Part shown: piece by piece, positions 36,328 through 45,157 of the stretch | How positions within the stretch are numbered: position 1 is the first letter of the stretch | Layout: the number at the start of each line of letters is the position of its first letter | Origin: Hyphomicrobiales bacterium | GTDB lineage: Bacteria; Pseudomonadota; Alphaproteobacteria; Rhizobiales; Rhizobiaceae | Assembly: GCA_900468805.1 (NCBI GenBank) | Contig: UEIF01000004.1 | Span: 205,490-269,489 of the forward strand | Direction: 5' to 3' | Length of the DNA: 64,000 bases | Notes under the pieces: generated by a model | The model's input: only the letters and a program-made list of their open reading frames with translations | Told to the model about the DNA's origin: nothing | Database searches by the model: none | Position numbers and translations under genes: made by a program

Positions 36328-37653
36328 TCAGGATTCTTCCTTGGGACGCTCGATGCGGATCACCTGCGGCTCTCCAACGAGGTAGCCCTCTTCCTTGATT
36401 GCAGCGACCGCCTTGCGCACAGAATCCTCCATCGTCGCATGGGTGACGAGGATGATCGTCTGATGATGCGAAGGCGCCAGATGCTGCTTGGAACGCTGGA
36501 CGATCGATTCCAGCGAAATCTGGTTTTCCGCCATGCGCGTGGCGACGCTGGCGAAGACGCCGGTGCGATCGAGGACGGTCAGGCGGATGAAATAACCGCC
36601 CTCATGGCTCTGAATCTGCGCCTTGCGGTAAGGCTCCAGCGATTTGGCGGGGTGGCCGAGAACGGGAACGCGCTGCGCACCCGGCTGGCTCTTGGCGATG
36701 TCGGCGATATCGCCAAGCACCGAGGATGCCGTGGCGCTGCCGCCGGCACCAGGACCGACCATCAACAATTCGCCGAGAATATCGGATTCGATTGCGACCG
36801 CGTTGGTGACACCATCGACCTGGGCGATGACGGAATCGACCGGCACCATGGTCGGATGCACGCGCTGTTCGATACCGGTATCCGTGCGCTGGGCGACGCC
36901 GAGCAGTTTGATGCGGTAGCCGAGATCGGCTGCGGCATGGATATCGTCGATCGAGATATTGGTGATGCCTTCGAGATAGATATCGTCAGCGGCGATCCTG
37001 TTGCCGAAGGCGAGCGTCGTCAGGATCGAAAGCTTGTGGGCGGTGTCGTTGCCTTCGATGTCGAAGGCCGGGTCAGCCTCGGCATAACCGAGGCGCTGGG
37101 CTTCCTTCAGGCAATCGGCAAAGGACAGGCCTTCCTTCTCCATCTTGGTGAGGATGTAGTTGCAGGTGCCGTTCATGATGCCGTAGACGCGCGAGATCGT
37201 GTTGCCCGTCAGCGATTCACGCAGCGCCTTGATAACAGGGATGCCGCCGGCAACGGCCGCTTCGAAATTCAAGAGCGAGCCCTTCTCTTCCGCGATCGTC
37301 GCAAGCTCGACGCCGTGATAGGCAAGCAGCGCCTTGTTGGCGGTCACCACATGGAGACCACGGGCAAGAGCGGCGCGAACGGCCGTATTTGCAGCCCCTT
37401 CGGCACCGCCGATCAGCTCGACGAACACGTCGATATCGGCCTTTTCGGCCAGTTCTTCGGGACGCTCATACCAGGTGATGCCGGTCAGATCGATACCACG
37501 GTCCTTCGTGCGGTCACGGGCCGAAACTGCCGTAATCGTAATCGGGCGGCCGCAGGTGACTGCAAGTTCGTTGCTTTTCTGCTTGATGATGCGAACAAGC
37601 GAGGCACCAACGGTACCCAAGCCCGCAATGCCGATTTTGAGGGCATCTGCCAT
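36328..37653 (-). CDS. hom: Homoserine dehydrogenase
   Basis: A 441-aa NAD(P)-dependent enzyme reducing aspartate semialdehyde to homoserine, the branch point to threonine and methionine. The Rossmann motif GIAGLGTVG is at about residues 8-16. TANKALLAYHG holds a conserved Lys, and the catalytic-domain signature GIMNGTCNYILTKM and LGYAEADPAFDIEGND follow. A C-terminal ACT domain (about 350-435, FIRLTVLDRTGVFASVA) suggests feedback inhibition by threonine. The gene lies 64 bp after a class I aminotransferase gene on the same strand, with a hairpin in the gap. Confidence 0.96.
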   Translation of the reverse strand: MADALKIGIAGLGTVGASLVRIIKQKSNELAVTCGRPITITAVSARDRTKDRGIDLTGITWYERPEELAEKADIDVFVELIGGAEGAANTAVRAALARGLHVVTANKALLAYHGVELATIAEEKGSLLNFEAAVAGGIPVIKALRESLTGNTISRVYGIMNGTCNYILTKMEKEGLSFADCLKEAQRLGYAEADPAFDIEGNDTAHKLSILTTLAFGNRIAADDIYLEGITNISIDDIHAAADLGYRIKLLGVAQRTDTGIEQRVHPTMVPVDSVIAQVDGVTNAVAIESDILGELLMVGPGAGGSATASSVLGDIADIAKSQPGAQRVPVLGHPAKSLEPYRKAQIQSHEGGYFIRLTVLDRTGVFASVATRMAENQISLESIVQRSKQHLAPSHHQTIILVTHATMEDSVRKAVAAIKEEGYLVGEPQVIRIERPKEES

Positions 37654-37680
37654 GGATAGATCCTGAAATGTCTAGTGAGA

Positions 37681-37704
37681 GACAGCCGCAAATCTGCGGC
37701 TGTC
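37681..37704 (-). terminator. Hairpin between aminotransferase and hom
   Basis: A perfect 10-bp stem GACAGCCGCA (37681-37690) pairs with 37695-37704 around a 4-nt loop. On the minus strand only TCTC follows, so it may attenuate rather than terminate transcription into hom. Confidence 0.5.
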
Positions 37705-37717
37705 TTCGAGGTTGGAA

Positions 37718-38935
37718 TTAACGGTGGGCGTTGAGCGAGATGACGTTGTGCATCGTCTCGTCGGCCGTCGACATGAACTTCTTGATGTTGCGTGCGGCCT
37801 GGCGGATGCGGTGTTCGTTTTCGACGAGTGCCAGACGCACGTAGTCGTCGCCCATCTCGCCGAAGCCGATGCCCGGGGCAACGGCGACGTCGGCCTTCTC
37901 GACCAGCAGCTTGGAGAATTCCAGCGAGCCGAGATGACGGAACTTTTCCGGGATTTTCGCCCAGGCAAACATGGTGGCGGCCGGCGGCGGAACGTCGAAA
38001 CCGGCCTTGCCGAAGCTTTCGACCATGACATCGCGGCGACGCTTGTAGACGTTGCGGACTTCCGCAATGTCGGAACCGTCGCCGTTCAGCGCATGCGTTG
38101 CCGCAACCTGGATCGGCGTGAAGGCGCCGTAATCGAGGTAGGACTTCACCCGCGTCAGCGCCGCGATCAGCCGTTCGTTGCCGACGGCAAAGCCCATACG
38201 CCAGCCGGGCATGGAGAAGGTCTTCGACATGGAGGTGAATTCGACCGCCACATCCATTGCGCCCGGAACCTGCAGAACCGACGGTGGCGGCTCGCCATCG
38301 AAATAGATTTCCGAATAAGCGAGGTCCGAAAGCACGATAATGTCGTGCTTCTTCGCGAAGGCGATGACGTCCTTATAGAAGTCGAGGCTGGCAACGAAGG
38401 CCGTCGGGTTCGACGGATAGTTCAGGATCAGCGCCAACGGTTTCGGGATCGAGTGGCGCACGGCGCGCTCGAGCGGCGGGAAGAAACTTTCGTCCGGCTC
38501 GACCGACATGGAGCGGATAACGCCGCCGGCCATCAGGAAGCCGAAGGCATGGATCGGATAGGTCGGGTTCGGGCAGAGAATGACGTCGCCCGGCGCGGTG
38601 ATCGCCTGCGCCATATTGGCGAAGCCTTCCTTGGAGCCGAGGGTAGCGACGACCTGCGTATCCGGGTTCAGCTTCACGCCGAATCGGCGCGCGTAGTAAG
38701 CAGCCTGCGCGCGGCGCAGACCGGGGATACCCTTGGAGGACGAATAGCGATGGGTGCGCGGGTCCTGAACGACCTCGCAGAGCTTGTCGACGATCGCCTG
38801 AGGGGTCGGAAGGTCAGGGTTTCCCATGCCGAGATCGATGATATCGGCCCCGCCCGCTCGCGCGCTCGCTTTCAAACGGTTGACCTGTTCGAAAACGTAG
38901 GGCGGCAAACGCCGGACTTTGTGAAACTCTTCCAT
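37718..38935 (-). CDS. Class I PLP aminotransferase (LL-DAP aminotransferase/AlaC-like)
   Basis: A 405-aa fold-type I aminotransferase starting MEEFHKVRRLPPYVFEQVN. The PLP lysine lies in SMSKTFSMPGWRMGF (about residue 240), with NYPSNPTAFVA and the phosphate-binding LGSKEGFANM. This family is often annotated as LL-diaminopimelate aminotransferase in rhizobia but resembles alanine/valine-type AlaC; substrates cannot be settled by reading. ATG 38935 is preceded by GGAAAGAG; 38947 is possible. Its position before hom suggests aspartate-family or alanine metabolism. Confidence 0.9.
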   Translation of the reverse strand: MEEFHKVRRLPPYVFEQVNRLKASARAGGADIIDLGMGNPDLPTPQAIVDKLCEVVQDPRTHRYSSSKGIPGLRRAQAAYYARRFGVKLNPDTQVVATLGSKEGFANMAQAITAPGDVILCPNPTYPIHAFGFLMAGGVIRSMSVEPDESFFPPLERAVRHSIPKPLALILNYPSNPTAFVASLDFYKDVIAFAKKHDIIVLSDLAYSEIYFDGEPPPSVLQVPGAMDVAVEFTSMSKTFSMPGWRMGFAVGNERLIAALTRVKSYLDYGAFTPIQVAATHALNGDGSDIAEVRNVYKRRRDVMVESFGKAGFDVPPPAATMFAWAKIPEKFRHLGSLEFSKLLVEKADVAVAPGIGFGEMGDDYVRLALVENEHRIRQAARNIKKFMSTADETMHNVISLNAHR

Positions 38936-39160
38936 CTCTTTCCCCATGGAAATGCGGCCAACGTGACCGCTGTCGAAGCTCGTTCCGTCTCCCGGCATCT
39001 GCGATACGAGCTTCAGACTCGCAGCGCCGTATTCCTCTTGAACTCAAGTTGCGCGGCAAATCTTTGGCGGAGAGGCCGCGCACGAAGCGCATTATCGGGA
39101 AAATTGCATCTTCCGATCTATTCGGAAGGCTTTGCGTCCAAATCGCCTTAAAGGCAAGGC

Positions 39161-39586
39161 TTATTTGGTGATTTCGGAGAGCGTCGCGGCCCCATGGTCG
39201 GCGGCCAGTTGGCGCATCTCGGCTACGCGGCGCTGATACTCCGCTTCCGAGATCGCACCCGACTGGCGCTTGGCGCCAAGGGCGGTCAACTGATGCTGCA
39301 GCTCGGCCGCCTGTTCGTCGCTCATCTGCACATTGGCGGCCGTCAGCGGCGCACCGAATGTCGGGTAGCCGTCGCCCGGTTCCTTGGCAAGGCCGCCTTC
39401 GACCGCTTCGCCCTTGGAAGCCGGCATCACGACTGCGGTCGGCGCTGCCATGCGCTGGGCGAAGGCCTGCTTCTCCTCGGCGGTCTTGTTGCATCCGGCA
39501 AGCGCAAAGGCCATGGCCGCGGCCGCCGCGCAGATTGCTGCGGTGCGGGTGAAGGTCGCGATATGCCCAATGCCTGTCGTCGTCAT
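39161..39586 (-). CDS. Small lipoprotein with SHOCT-like C-terminus
   Basis: A 141-aa protein. The signal peptide ends in lipobox LAGC (about residues 28-31), so it is lipid anchored. The C-terminus LGAKRQSGAISEAEYQRRVAEM has the SHOCT pattern (short helical oligomerisation module, usually at protein ends). The central region is Ala/Pro/Gly-rich. Its function is unknown. ATG 39586 is the only start giving a proper signal peptide. It is divergent from phaC with a 148-bp promoter gap. Confidence 0.75.
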   Translation of the reverse strand: MTTTGIGHIATFTRTAAICAAAAAMAFALAGCNKTAEEKQAFAQRMAAPTAVVMPASKGEAVEGGLAKEPGDGYPTFGAPLTAANVQMSDEQAAELQHQLTALGAKRQSGAISEAEYQRRVAEMRQLAADHGAATLSEITK

Positions 39587-39734
39587 GCCTGATGATCCAA
39601 TCCTGCCTGCTTCGACTGTTAAATTCGTCGCAGCGACAAAGCAATAGCATGAGAGCGGTCGCGCGGAACTTGTTTTCTTCATCGCCGCAGATGTACAACG
39701 GACGAACAGTGGATGCCGCCGCCGGAGGAAGTGC

Positions 39735-41567
39735 GTGACCGACAGCAAGCGGGAGAATGGTGCCAAGGTGGAATTCGACGCCAAGGATCTCGATCCCTAT
39801 CTTCTGAAGGATCCCGAGGCCATGGCGATGAATTTCGCCCGTGCGCTCGAAAACCTCGGTAAAGCCGCTTCGGCGTGGCTCGGCCCGCGCGAACGCGGCG
39901 AAATTTCCGACACGGTCGTCGACCCCGTCACCGATATGGTGAAGACGATGTCGAAGGTGACTGAATACTGGATCTCCGATCCGCGCCGCACCTTCGAAGC
40001 GCAGACACAGCTCATGACCTCATTCTTCGGCATCTGGATGAACTCCATGCAGAAGATGCAAGGGGCTTCACCGGCAATGGAGCCGGTCGCACGTGTGGAT
40101 AAGCGTTTCGCCGACGAGGACTGGCAGAAGAATCCGTTCTTCGAATTCCTGAAGCAGGTCTATTTCGTGACTGCCGACTGGGCCGAAAAGCTGGTTGCCG
40201 AGACCGAGGGGCTCGACGAGCACACCAAGCACAAGGCCGGATTTTATGTGAAACAGATCACGGCAGCACTCTCGCCCACCAATTTCGTGGTCACCAATCC
40301 GCAGGTCTATCGGGAGACGATCGCGACCAGCGGCGAAAACCTGGTGCGCGGCATGAAGATGCTGACCGAGGATATCATCGCCGGCCGCGGCGAACTGCGC
40401 CTGCGCCAGACCGACATGACAAAATTCGCCGTCGGCCGCGACATGGCGCTGACGCCGGGCAAGGTGATCGCCCAGAACGAAATCTGCCAGATCATCCAGT
40501 ATGAGCCGTCGACCGAAACCGTGCTGAAGCGGCCGCTACTGATCTGCCCGCCGTGGATCAACAAGTTCTATATTCTCGACCTCAACCCACAGAAATCCTT
40601 CATCAAATGGTGCGTGGACCAGGGACATACGGTTTTCGTCATCTCCTGGGTCAATCCGGATGGCCGCCATGCGCTGAAGGATTGGACCGCTTACGCAAGG
40701 GAAGGCGTCGATTTCGCGCTGGAGACGGTGGAAAAGGCGACCGGCGAGAAAGAGGTCAACGCCATCGGCTATTGCGTTGGCGGTACATTGCTTGCCGCAA
40801 CCCTTGCCCTGCATGCCAAGGAAAAGAACAAGCGCATCAAGACCGCGACGCTCTTTACCACGCAGGTCGATTTCACCCATGCCGGCGACCTGAAGGTCTT
40901 CGTCGATGAGGAGCAGCTCCAGGCGCTGGAAGCGCATATGCAGGAGCTCGGCTATCTCGACGGCTCGCGCATGTCGACGGCGTTCAACATGCTCAGGGCG
41001 AGCGAGCTCATCTGGCCCTATTTCGTCAACAACTACCTGAAGGGTCAGGAGCCCCTGCCCTTCGACCTGCTTTTCTGGAACGCCGATTCAACCCGCATGG
41101 CGGCCGCCAACCATGCTTTCTACCTGCGCAACTGCTACCTCGGGAATGCGCTGACCAAGGACGAGATGGTCCTCGACGGCAAGACCGTGTCGCTGAAGGA
41201 CGTCAAGATCCCGATCTACAATCTCGCGACACGCGAGGATCATATCGCGCCGGCGAAATCCGTTTTCCTCGGCAGCCAGTTCTTCGGCGGCAAGGTGCAG
41301 TTCGTGGTTACCGGCTCCGGCCATATTGCCGGCGTCGTCAACCCGCCCGACAAGCACAAGTACCAGTTCTGGACTGGCGGCCCAGCCAAGGGCGACTACG
41401 ATACGTGGCTTGCCAAGGCAAAGGAAACGGCGGGCTCATGGTGGCCGCACTGGCATGCGTGGATCGAGACCCAAGCCGGCGATCGCGTTGCGGCCCGCAA
41501 GCCGGGCGGCGCGGCACTCAACGCCATCGAGGAAGCACCCGGCAGCTATGTGATGGCGCGGAGCTGA
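39735..41567 (+). CDS. phaC: Class I poly(3-hydroxyalkanoate) synthase
   Basis: A 610-aa PHB polymerase that condenses (R)-3-hydroxybutyryl-CoA into granules. The lipase-like box GYCVGG places the catalytic Cys at about residue 347; the general-base His and Asp are in SGHIAG and ATREDHIAPAKS. The N-terminal domain with PPWINKFYILDL and the C-terminal WPHWHAWI are typical class I features. The start is GTG with GGAGGAA upstream. It is monocistronic here: phaAB and phaR are not in the window, though a phasin gene lies at 15.1 kb. Confidence 0.97.
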   Translation: MTDSKRENGAKVEFDAKDLDPYLLKDPEAMAMNFARALENLGKAASAWLGPRERGEISDTVVDPVTDMVKTMSKVTEYWISDPRRTFEAQTQLMTSFFGIWMNSMQKMQGASPAMEPVARVDKRFADEDWQKNPFFEFLKQVYFVTADWAEKLVAETEGLDEHTKHKAGFYVKQITAALSPTNFVVTNPQVYRETIATSGENLVRGMKMLTEDIIAGRGELRLRQTDMTKFAVGRDMALTPGKVIAQNEICQIIQYEPSTETVLKRPLLICPPWINKFYILDLNPQKSFIKWCVDQGHTVFVISWVNPDGRHALKDWTAYAREGVDFALETVEKATGEKEVNAIGYCVGGTLLAATLALHAKEKNKRIKTATLFTTQVDFTHAGDLKVFVDEEQLQALEAHMQELGYLDGSRMSTAFNMLRASELIWPYFVNNYLKGQEPLPFDLLFWNADSTRMAAANHAFYLRNCYLGNALTKDEMVLDGKTVSLKDVKIPIYNLATREDHIAPAKSVFLGSQFFGGKVQFVVTGSGHIAGVVNPPDKHKYQFWTGGPAKGDYDTWLAKAKETAGSWWPHWHAWIETQAGDRVAARKPGGAALNAIEEAPGSYVMARS

Positions 41568-41590
41568 CGGCGGAAAAATTTTCCGCCGTC
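41566..41590 (+). terminator. Terminator at the phaC stop
   Basis: GACGGCGGAAAA (41566-41577) is self-complementary with 41579-41590, giving a near-perfect palindrome that begins within the phaC stop codon. An AAAAATTTT centre replaces a normal loop, and the T tract inside the stem may favour termination. Confidence 0.7.
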
Positions 41591-41858
41591 GAATTACCTC
41601 TCGCCGGGCGGGGATATACCAGCAACCGCAAGCCTTTGAAAAATAGCCTTCTCTAAATTATTGCGTCTCTTTTCGTCACATTCGAAGCAGATCGCCGTGA
41701 CCGTAAACCAATTGGAAACCATAGTTCGTCATCCTTAAGAAACGGTCGCATGTCGCGGATAGGCCAAAATTCGGCCTTTTTGGGCAGTTAGCGGCTCCGG
41801 CATAGATCAGTTGTCAGTGCTGCCGGCCTGCGTAGCGCATTTAGAAGACGAGTAGAGT

Positions 41859-43205
41859 ATGGCGTTTGCGGTAGGGACGTTCAATGACGTCGCCCCTTTT
41901 GGCGGATCCGCTGTTCGTTCGGGCAGATCTCGCGGTTTACTCACCGGCATCGCAATCGCCGGACTTTTGACCTCCACGTGGCTTGTCGGCACCGTTGCAA
42001 CAATGCAATCCGTATCGATGCCCTTCTCGTCGCCGAAGGCGATCGCTCAGGTCACAGCGGCACCGAGGACAGCAGCAGTTGTCGTCACGCATGAGCGGCT
42101 TATCCACGTCAACAAGGCTTCGCGGCTTGCAGCATTCGATGCCAAGCCGGTGATGCCGTTGACGGCACAGTTGATCCAGTCTCACGCCGAGAAGACATCC
42201 GCCGCATCGAGCGCAAAACTGGCGCTCACCAAGACCACTCGCCTACCCGTCGCTATCGCAGAAGCTCAGCCAGTTGCGGTCTCCGACAACGCGCGCTTCA
42301 GCAAGGAAGATGCTGTCACGGTAGCGGCGCCCGCTGTCCAAACCGCTGCTGCCATGCCTGTCGAGAATGATGCAGACCGGATCATCATCCCATCGAAGGA
42401 GACCGTCGCTGCTGCCGAAATGCCGGCTATGCTCGCTCTGGCCGAAGCCGGCCCGCGCGTCATGCCTGCTCCCGTCGAGCCCCCGCTGGCAAGCAGCCCT
42501 GCTGCTCCCGCCGCAGGTAAGCCGGCAGAGGTGGAAGTCGCCGAAGCAGACGATGATGCACAGCCTTTCGGTCTGGTTCTCGCCCCGGATGAGGATTCCG
42601 TTCCGCTGCCGATGGCGCGGCCAGACGGTCTCGTCGGCAAGCCGGCGCCTGCCTCAAAGGGTTCGCAGCGTGCTGCCGAGCCTGTGCTTGCCTATGCAAA
42701 GCCGAACTCGCCGATCGAGGACGATGACGACGATGCGGTGCCGCGCTACGACAAGCCGGTCTTCACACCGCGGCTTCGCGCCGGCGTGGCAATCTACGAT
42801 ATCGAGAACGGCACAGTTTACCTGCCGAACGGCGAACGGCTGGAGGCCCATTCCGGCCTTGGCAAGATGCGCGACAATCCGCGCTTTGTGAGCCAGAAGA
42901 TGCGCGGACCAACGCCGCCGCACACCTATAACCTGACGATGCGTGAAGCTCTGTTCCACGGGGTGGAAGCCATTCGTCTGACGCCGGTGCAGGGATCGGA
43001 CGCCATTTTCAACCGTGTCGGTCTGCTCGCGCATACTTATATGCTCGGCAGGAACGGCGATTCCAACGGTTGCGTTTCCTTTAGGGATTACAAGCGCTTC
43101 CTGGCTGCCTACAAGCGTGGAGACATCAGGCAGCTCGTCGTCGTGCCGCGGATGAACAACAAGCCGGCTTCGACGCTCGCCTCGCTCTTCTCCTCACGCA
43201 CCTAG
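41859..43205 (+). CDS. DUF2778 (Tlde1-type) L,D-transpeptidase-like envelope protein
   Basis: A 448-aa protein. One N-terminal membrane segment (about residues 27-48) is followed by a long Ala/Pro/Val-rich periplasmic linker (about 50-320). A C-terminal DUF2778 domain (about 325-440) contains AIYDIENGTVYLPNGERLEAHSG, GPTPPHTYNLTMRE and the NGDSNGCVSF motif with the presumed catalytic Cys. DUF2778 domains act on peptidoglycan (Tlde1 toxins, L,D-transpeptidase fold). Here it is a membrane-tethered housekeeping-type protein without a T6SS nearby. The gene ends inside the left repeat of a MITE-like element. Confidence 0.82.
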   Translation: MAFAVGTFNDVAPFGGSAVRSGRSRGLLTGIAIAGLLTSTWLVGTVATMQSVSMPFSSPKAIAQVTAAPRTAAVVVTHERLIHVNKASRLAAFDAKPVMPLTAQLIQSHAEKTSAASSAKLALTKTTRLPVAIAEAQPVAVSDNARFSKEDAVTVAAPAVQTAAAMPVENDADRIIIPSKETVAAAEMPAMLALAEAGPRVMPAPVEPPLASSPAAPAAGKPAEVEVAEADDDAQPFGLVLAPDEDSVPLPMARPDGLVGKPAPASKGSQRAAEPVLAYAKPNSPIEDDDDDAVPRYDKPVFTPRLRAGVAIYDIENGTVYLPNGERLEAHSGLGKMRDNPRFVSQKMRGPTPPHTYNLTMREALFHGVEAIRLTPVQGSDAIFNRVGLLAHTYMLGRNGDSNGCVSFRDYKRFLAAYKRGDIRQLVVVPRMNNKPASTLASLFSSRT

Positions 43206-43497
43206 AGCCTTTCCTGGTCAGATTGCAGCATTCTGTTGGCTCAAACGGAGTCGGATGGTCGACCGGCCGGCGCGCGTCGTAGCCCAGATCTACGGCCAAG
43301 CCGGCCGGTCGATCAGGCGGCCCGTTTCAGCCAACCCCGGTGGTTTGCTTGCAAACCAGCTAGGGCCGGGCATCTTTCCGCCAGGATCAAAGGCGATCGG
43401 CTCGGACGTACCGAGGGGTATGCCCTTCGCCAATCGCCTTTGCCCTGACGAAAACCTACTCCGGCAGAATGCTGCAATCTGACCAGGAAAGGCTCTA
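43203..43497. mobile_element. MITE-like element with 33-bp perfect terminal inverted repeats
   Basis: The sequence at 43203-43235 (start TAGAGCCTTTCCTGGTCAGA) recurs as an exact inverted copy at 43465-43497. Both ends carry TA, consistent with a TA target duplication as made by IS630/Tc1-like elements. The 229-bp interior has no gene but has nested hairpins: 43236-43248 with 43322-43334 (12 of 13), 43261-43271 with 43300-43310, 43341-43348 with 43351-43358, and 43388-43397 with 43433-43442. The repeat ends supply the stop codons of both converging genes (TAG at 43203-43205, and its reverse at 43495-43497). It would need a transposase elsewhere. Confidence 0.85.
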
Positions 43498-44346
43498 AAG
43501 ATTGGCCGCGAGGAAATCGGCGAGCGCCCGGCTCTCCGCTGAGAGGCGCGGCTTTCCCCTGACGAGCGCAAGTTCGGATGCCGGCTGCGGATCGAACCCG
43601 TCTGCCGCTCCAAGTTGACGATGTTCAGGCAAGACGGCATCCGACGGCAGCAGGCTGACGCCGAGGCCAGAGGCGACAGCCGCCTGAACTCCCATCAAAC
43701 CCTGGCTCGTATAGGCGATGCGCCAGCGCCGTCCGCTGCGCTCGATGAAGCGGATCGCCCTCTCTCTGTAGATGCAGCCGACCGGAAAAACGGCAAGCGG
43801 AACAGGCTCATCCCGAACCAGTCGGCGCGTGCTCTCGACCCAGACCAGTTCCTCCTTCCAGCTCGCCAGACAGGCACCATCGCCGGGTTCCCGCTTGATC
43901 AGTGCCAGATCGATTTCACCCGTATCGAGAAGGCGGCGAAGCTCGACGCTCCAACCGCTGACGGTGTCGAGCCTTATATGCGGTGAGGCAGCGGAAAAAC
44001 CGGAGAGAAGATCGATGAGCCTGCGGCCGGCGAAATCCTCGGGAACGCCGAGCCTGACGGTCTTGGGCGCAGCCGGCTGGCGCATGACGTCCATTGCCTC
44101 TTCGGCTGTCGTCAGCAAGCGTCGGGCATAGCTCAAGAGAATTTCGCCCTCCTCCGTCGTCTGGATGCCACCTGTCGACTTGTCGCGCAGAAGCAGGGTG
44201 TGGCCGATGTTGGCCTCGAGCTTCTTGATCTGCTGGCTGACGGTGGACTGGGTAAGGTGAACACGCTCAGCCGCCCGCGTGAAGCCGCCGGCATCGACGA
44301 CCGCTGCGAAGGTCCGTAGAAGATCGAGGTCGAAGGCGAAGATCAT
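43495..44346 (-). CDS. LysR-family transcriptional regulator
   Basis: A 283-aa regulator. An N-terminal winged HTH (FDLDLLRTFAAVVDAGGFTRAAERVHLTQSTVSQQIKKLEA) precedes a type 2 periplasmic-binding effector domain (about residues 95-283). ATG 44346 follows GGAAAA; a GTG at 44358 has no ribosome site. It is divergent from the HAD/aldolase operon with a gap of 87 bp, the normal place for LysR operators, so it probably controls that operon. Its stop codon comes from the right end of the MITE-like element. Confidence 0.9.
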   Translation of the reverse strand: MIFAFDLDLLRTFAAVVDAGGFTRAAERVHLTQSTVSQQIKKLEANIGHTLLLRDKSTGGIQTTEEGEILLSYARRLLTTAEEAMDVMRQPAAPKTVRLGVPEDFAGRRLIDLLSGFSAASPHIRLDTVSGWSVELRRLLDTGEIDLALIKREPGDGACLASWKEELVWVESTRRLVRDEPVPLAVFPVGCIYRERAIRFIERSGRRWRIAYTSQGLMGVQAAVASGLGVSLLPSDAVLPEHRQLGAADGFDPQPASELALVRGKPRLSAESRALADFLAANL

Positions 44347-44433
44347 TCGATTTTCCACTATCTGTAATTATCACATTTAATTTCTCAATGACTCTGTTCT
44401 TTGTCAACATGCGGCAAATCACGGAGACGAGAG

Positions 44434-45135
44434 ATGACACTTTCCGAAAACCGGCCGACCTGGCTGACGTTCGATTGCTACGGCACGCTGATCCAATGGG
44501 ATGAAGGCCTGCTTGCCGCCATGGACACGATCCTGTCTGCAAAGGGCCGCGATATTGACCAGCCTGCCTTCATCGCTGTCTACGATCGCTACGAGCACGA
44601 GTTGGAACAGCAGAAGCCGCACCGGTCCTTCCGCCAAGTCACGGCCCTCGCATTGGAACTGGCCATGCAGGAATTCGACCTGCCATTCCACGCCACCGAT
44701 GCCGATTTGCTGACATCCTCGATCGGCCGGATGCCGCCCTTCCGGGAAGTGGTCGAAACACTCGACAAGCTGAAGGCTGCAGGCTTCAAGCTTGCCATCA
44801 TCTCCAATACGGATGACGCCATCATCGCCGGCAACGTCGCGCAACTCGGCGGCTTCATCGACCGGGTGATTACCGCGGAACAGGCGGAAGCCTACAAGCC
44901 GTCGCCACAGATTTTCCGGCATGCCTGGAAAACGCTCGGCATCGGCATGGAAGATCTCGTGCATATCTGCGCCAGCCCGCATCTCGACCTTGTCGCCGCG
45001 CGCGAACTCGGTTTTCGTGCCATCTGGGTCGATCGCGGCACGGGACGCAAACTGCTTGGCGACTATCGCCCCAACGAGATCGTGCCGACGCTCGACAAGG
45101 TGCCCGGTCTTTTTGCCGCAAACGGCTGGATGTAA
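44434..45135 (+). CDS. Haloacid dehalogenase type II-like hydrolase
   Basis: A 233-aa HAD-superfamily enzyme. The nucleophile Asp is in WLTFDCYGTLIQWD (about residue 14), motif II is in AIISNTDD, the Lys is in AYKPSPQIF and motif IV is in CASPHLDLVAA. The family includes L-2-haloacid dehalogenases and phosphatases; the substrate is unproven. It is the first gene of a two-gene plus-strand operon with the aldolase-like gene 22 bp downstream, and divergent from a LysR gene. Confidence 0.88.
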   Translation: MTLSENRPTWLTFDCYGTLIQWDEGLLAAMDTILSAKGRDIDQPAFIAVYDRYEHELEQQKPHRSFRQVTALALELAMQEFDLPFHATDADLLTSSIGRMPPFREVVETLDKLKAAGFKLAIISNTDDAIIAGNVAQLGGFIDRVITAEQAEAYKPSPQIFRHAWKTLGIGMEDLVHICASPHLDLVAARELGFRAIWVDRGTGRKLLGDYRPNEIVPTLDKVPGLFAANGWM

Positions 45136-45157
45136 TTGACGCGATTGGAGACAAGAC

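Noticed and set aside
36325..37659. Plus-strand ORF opposite hom
   Set aside because: It mirrors the hom frame almost exactly, which is typical of GC-rich antisense frames.
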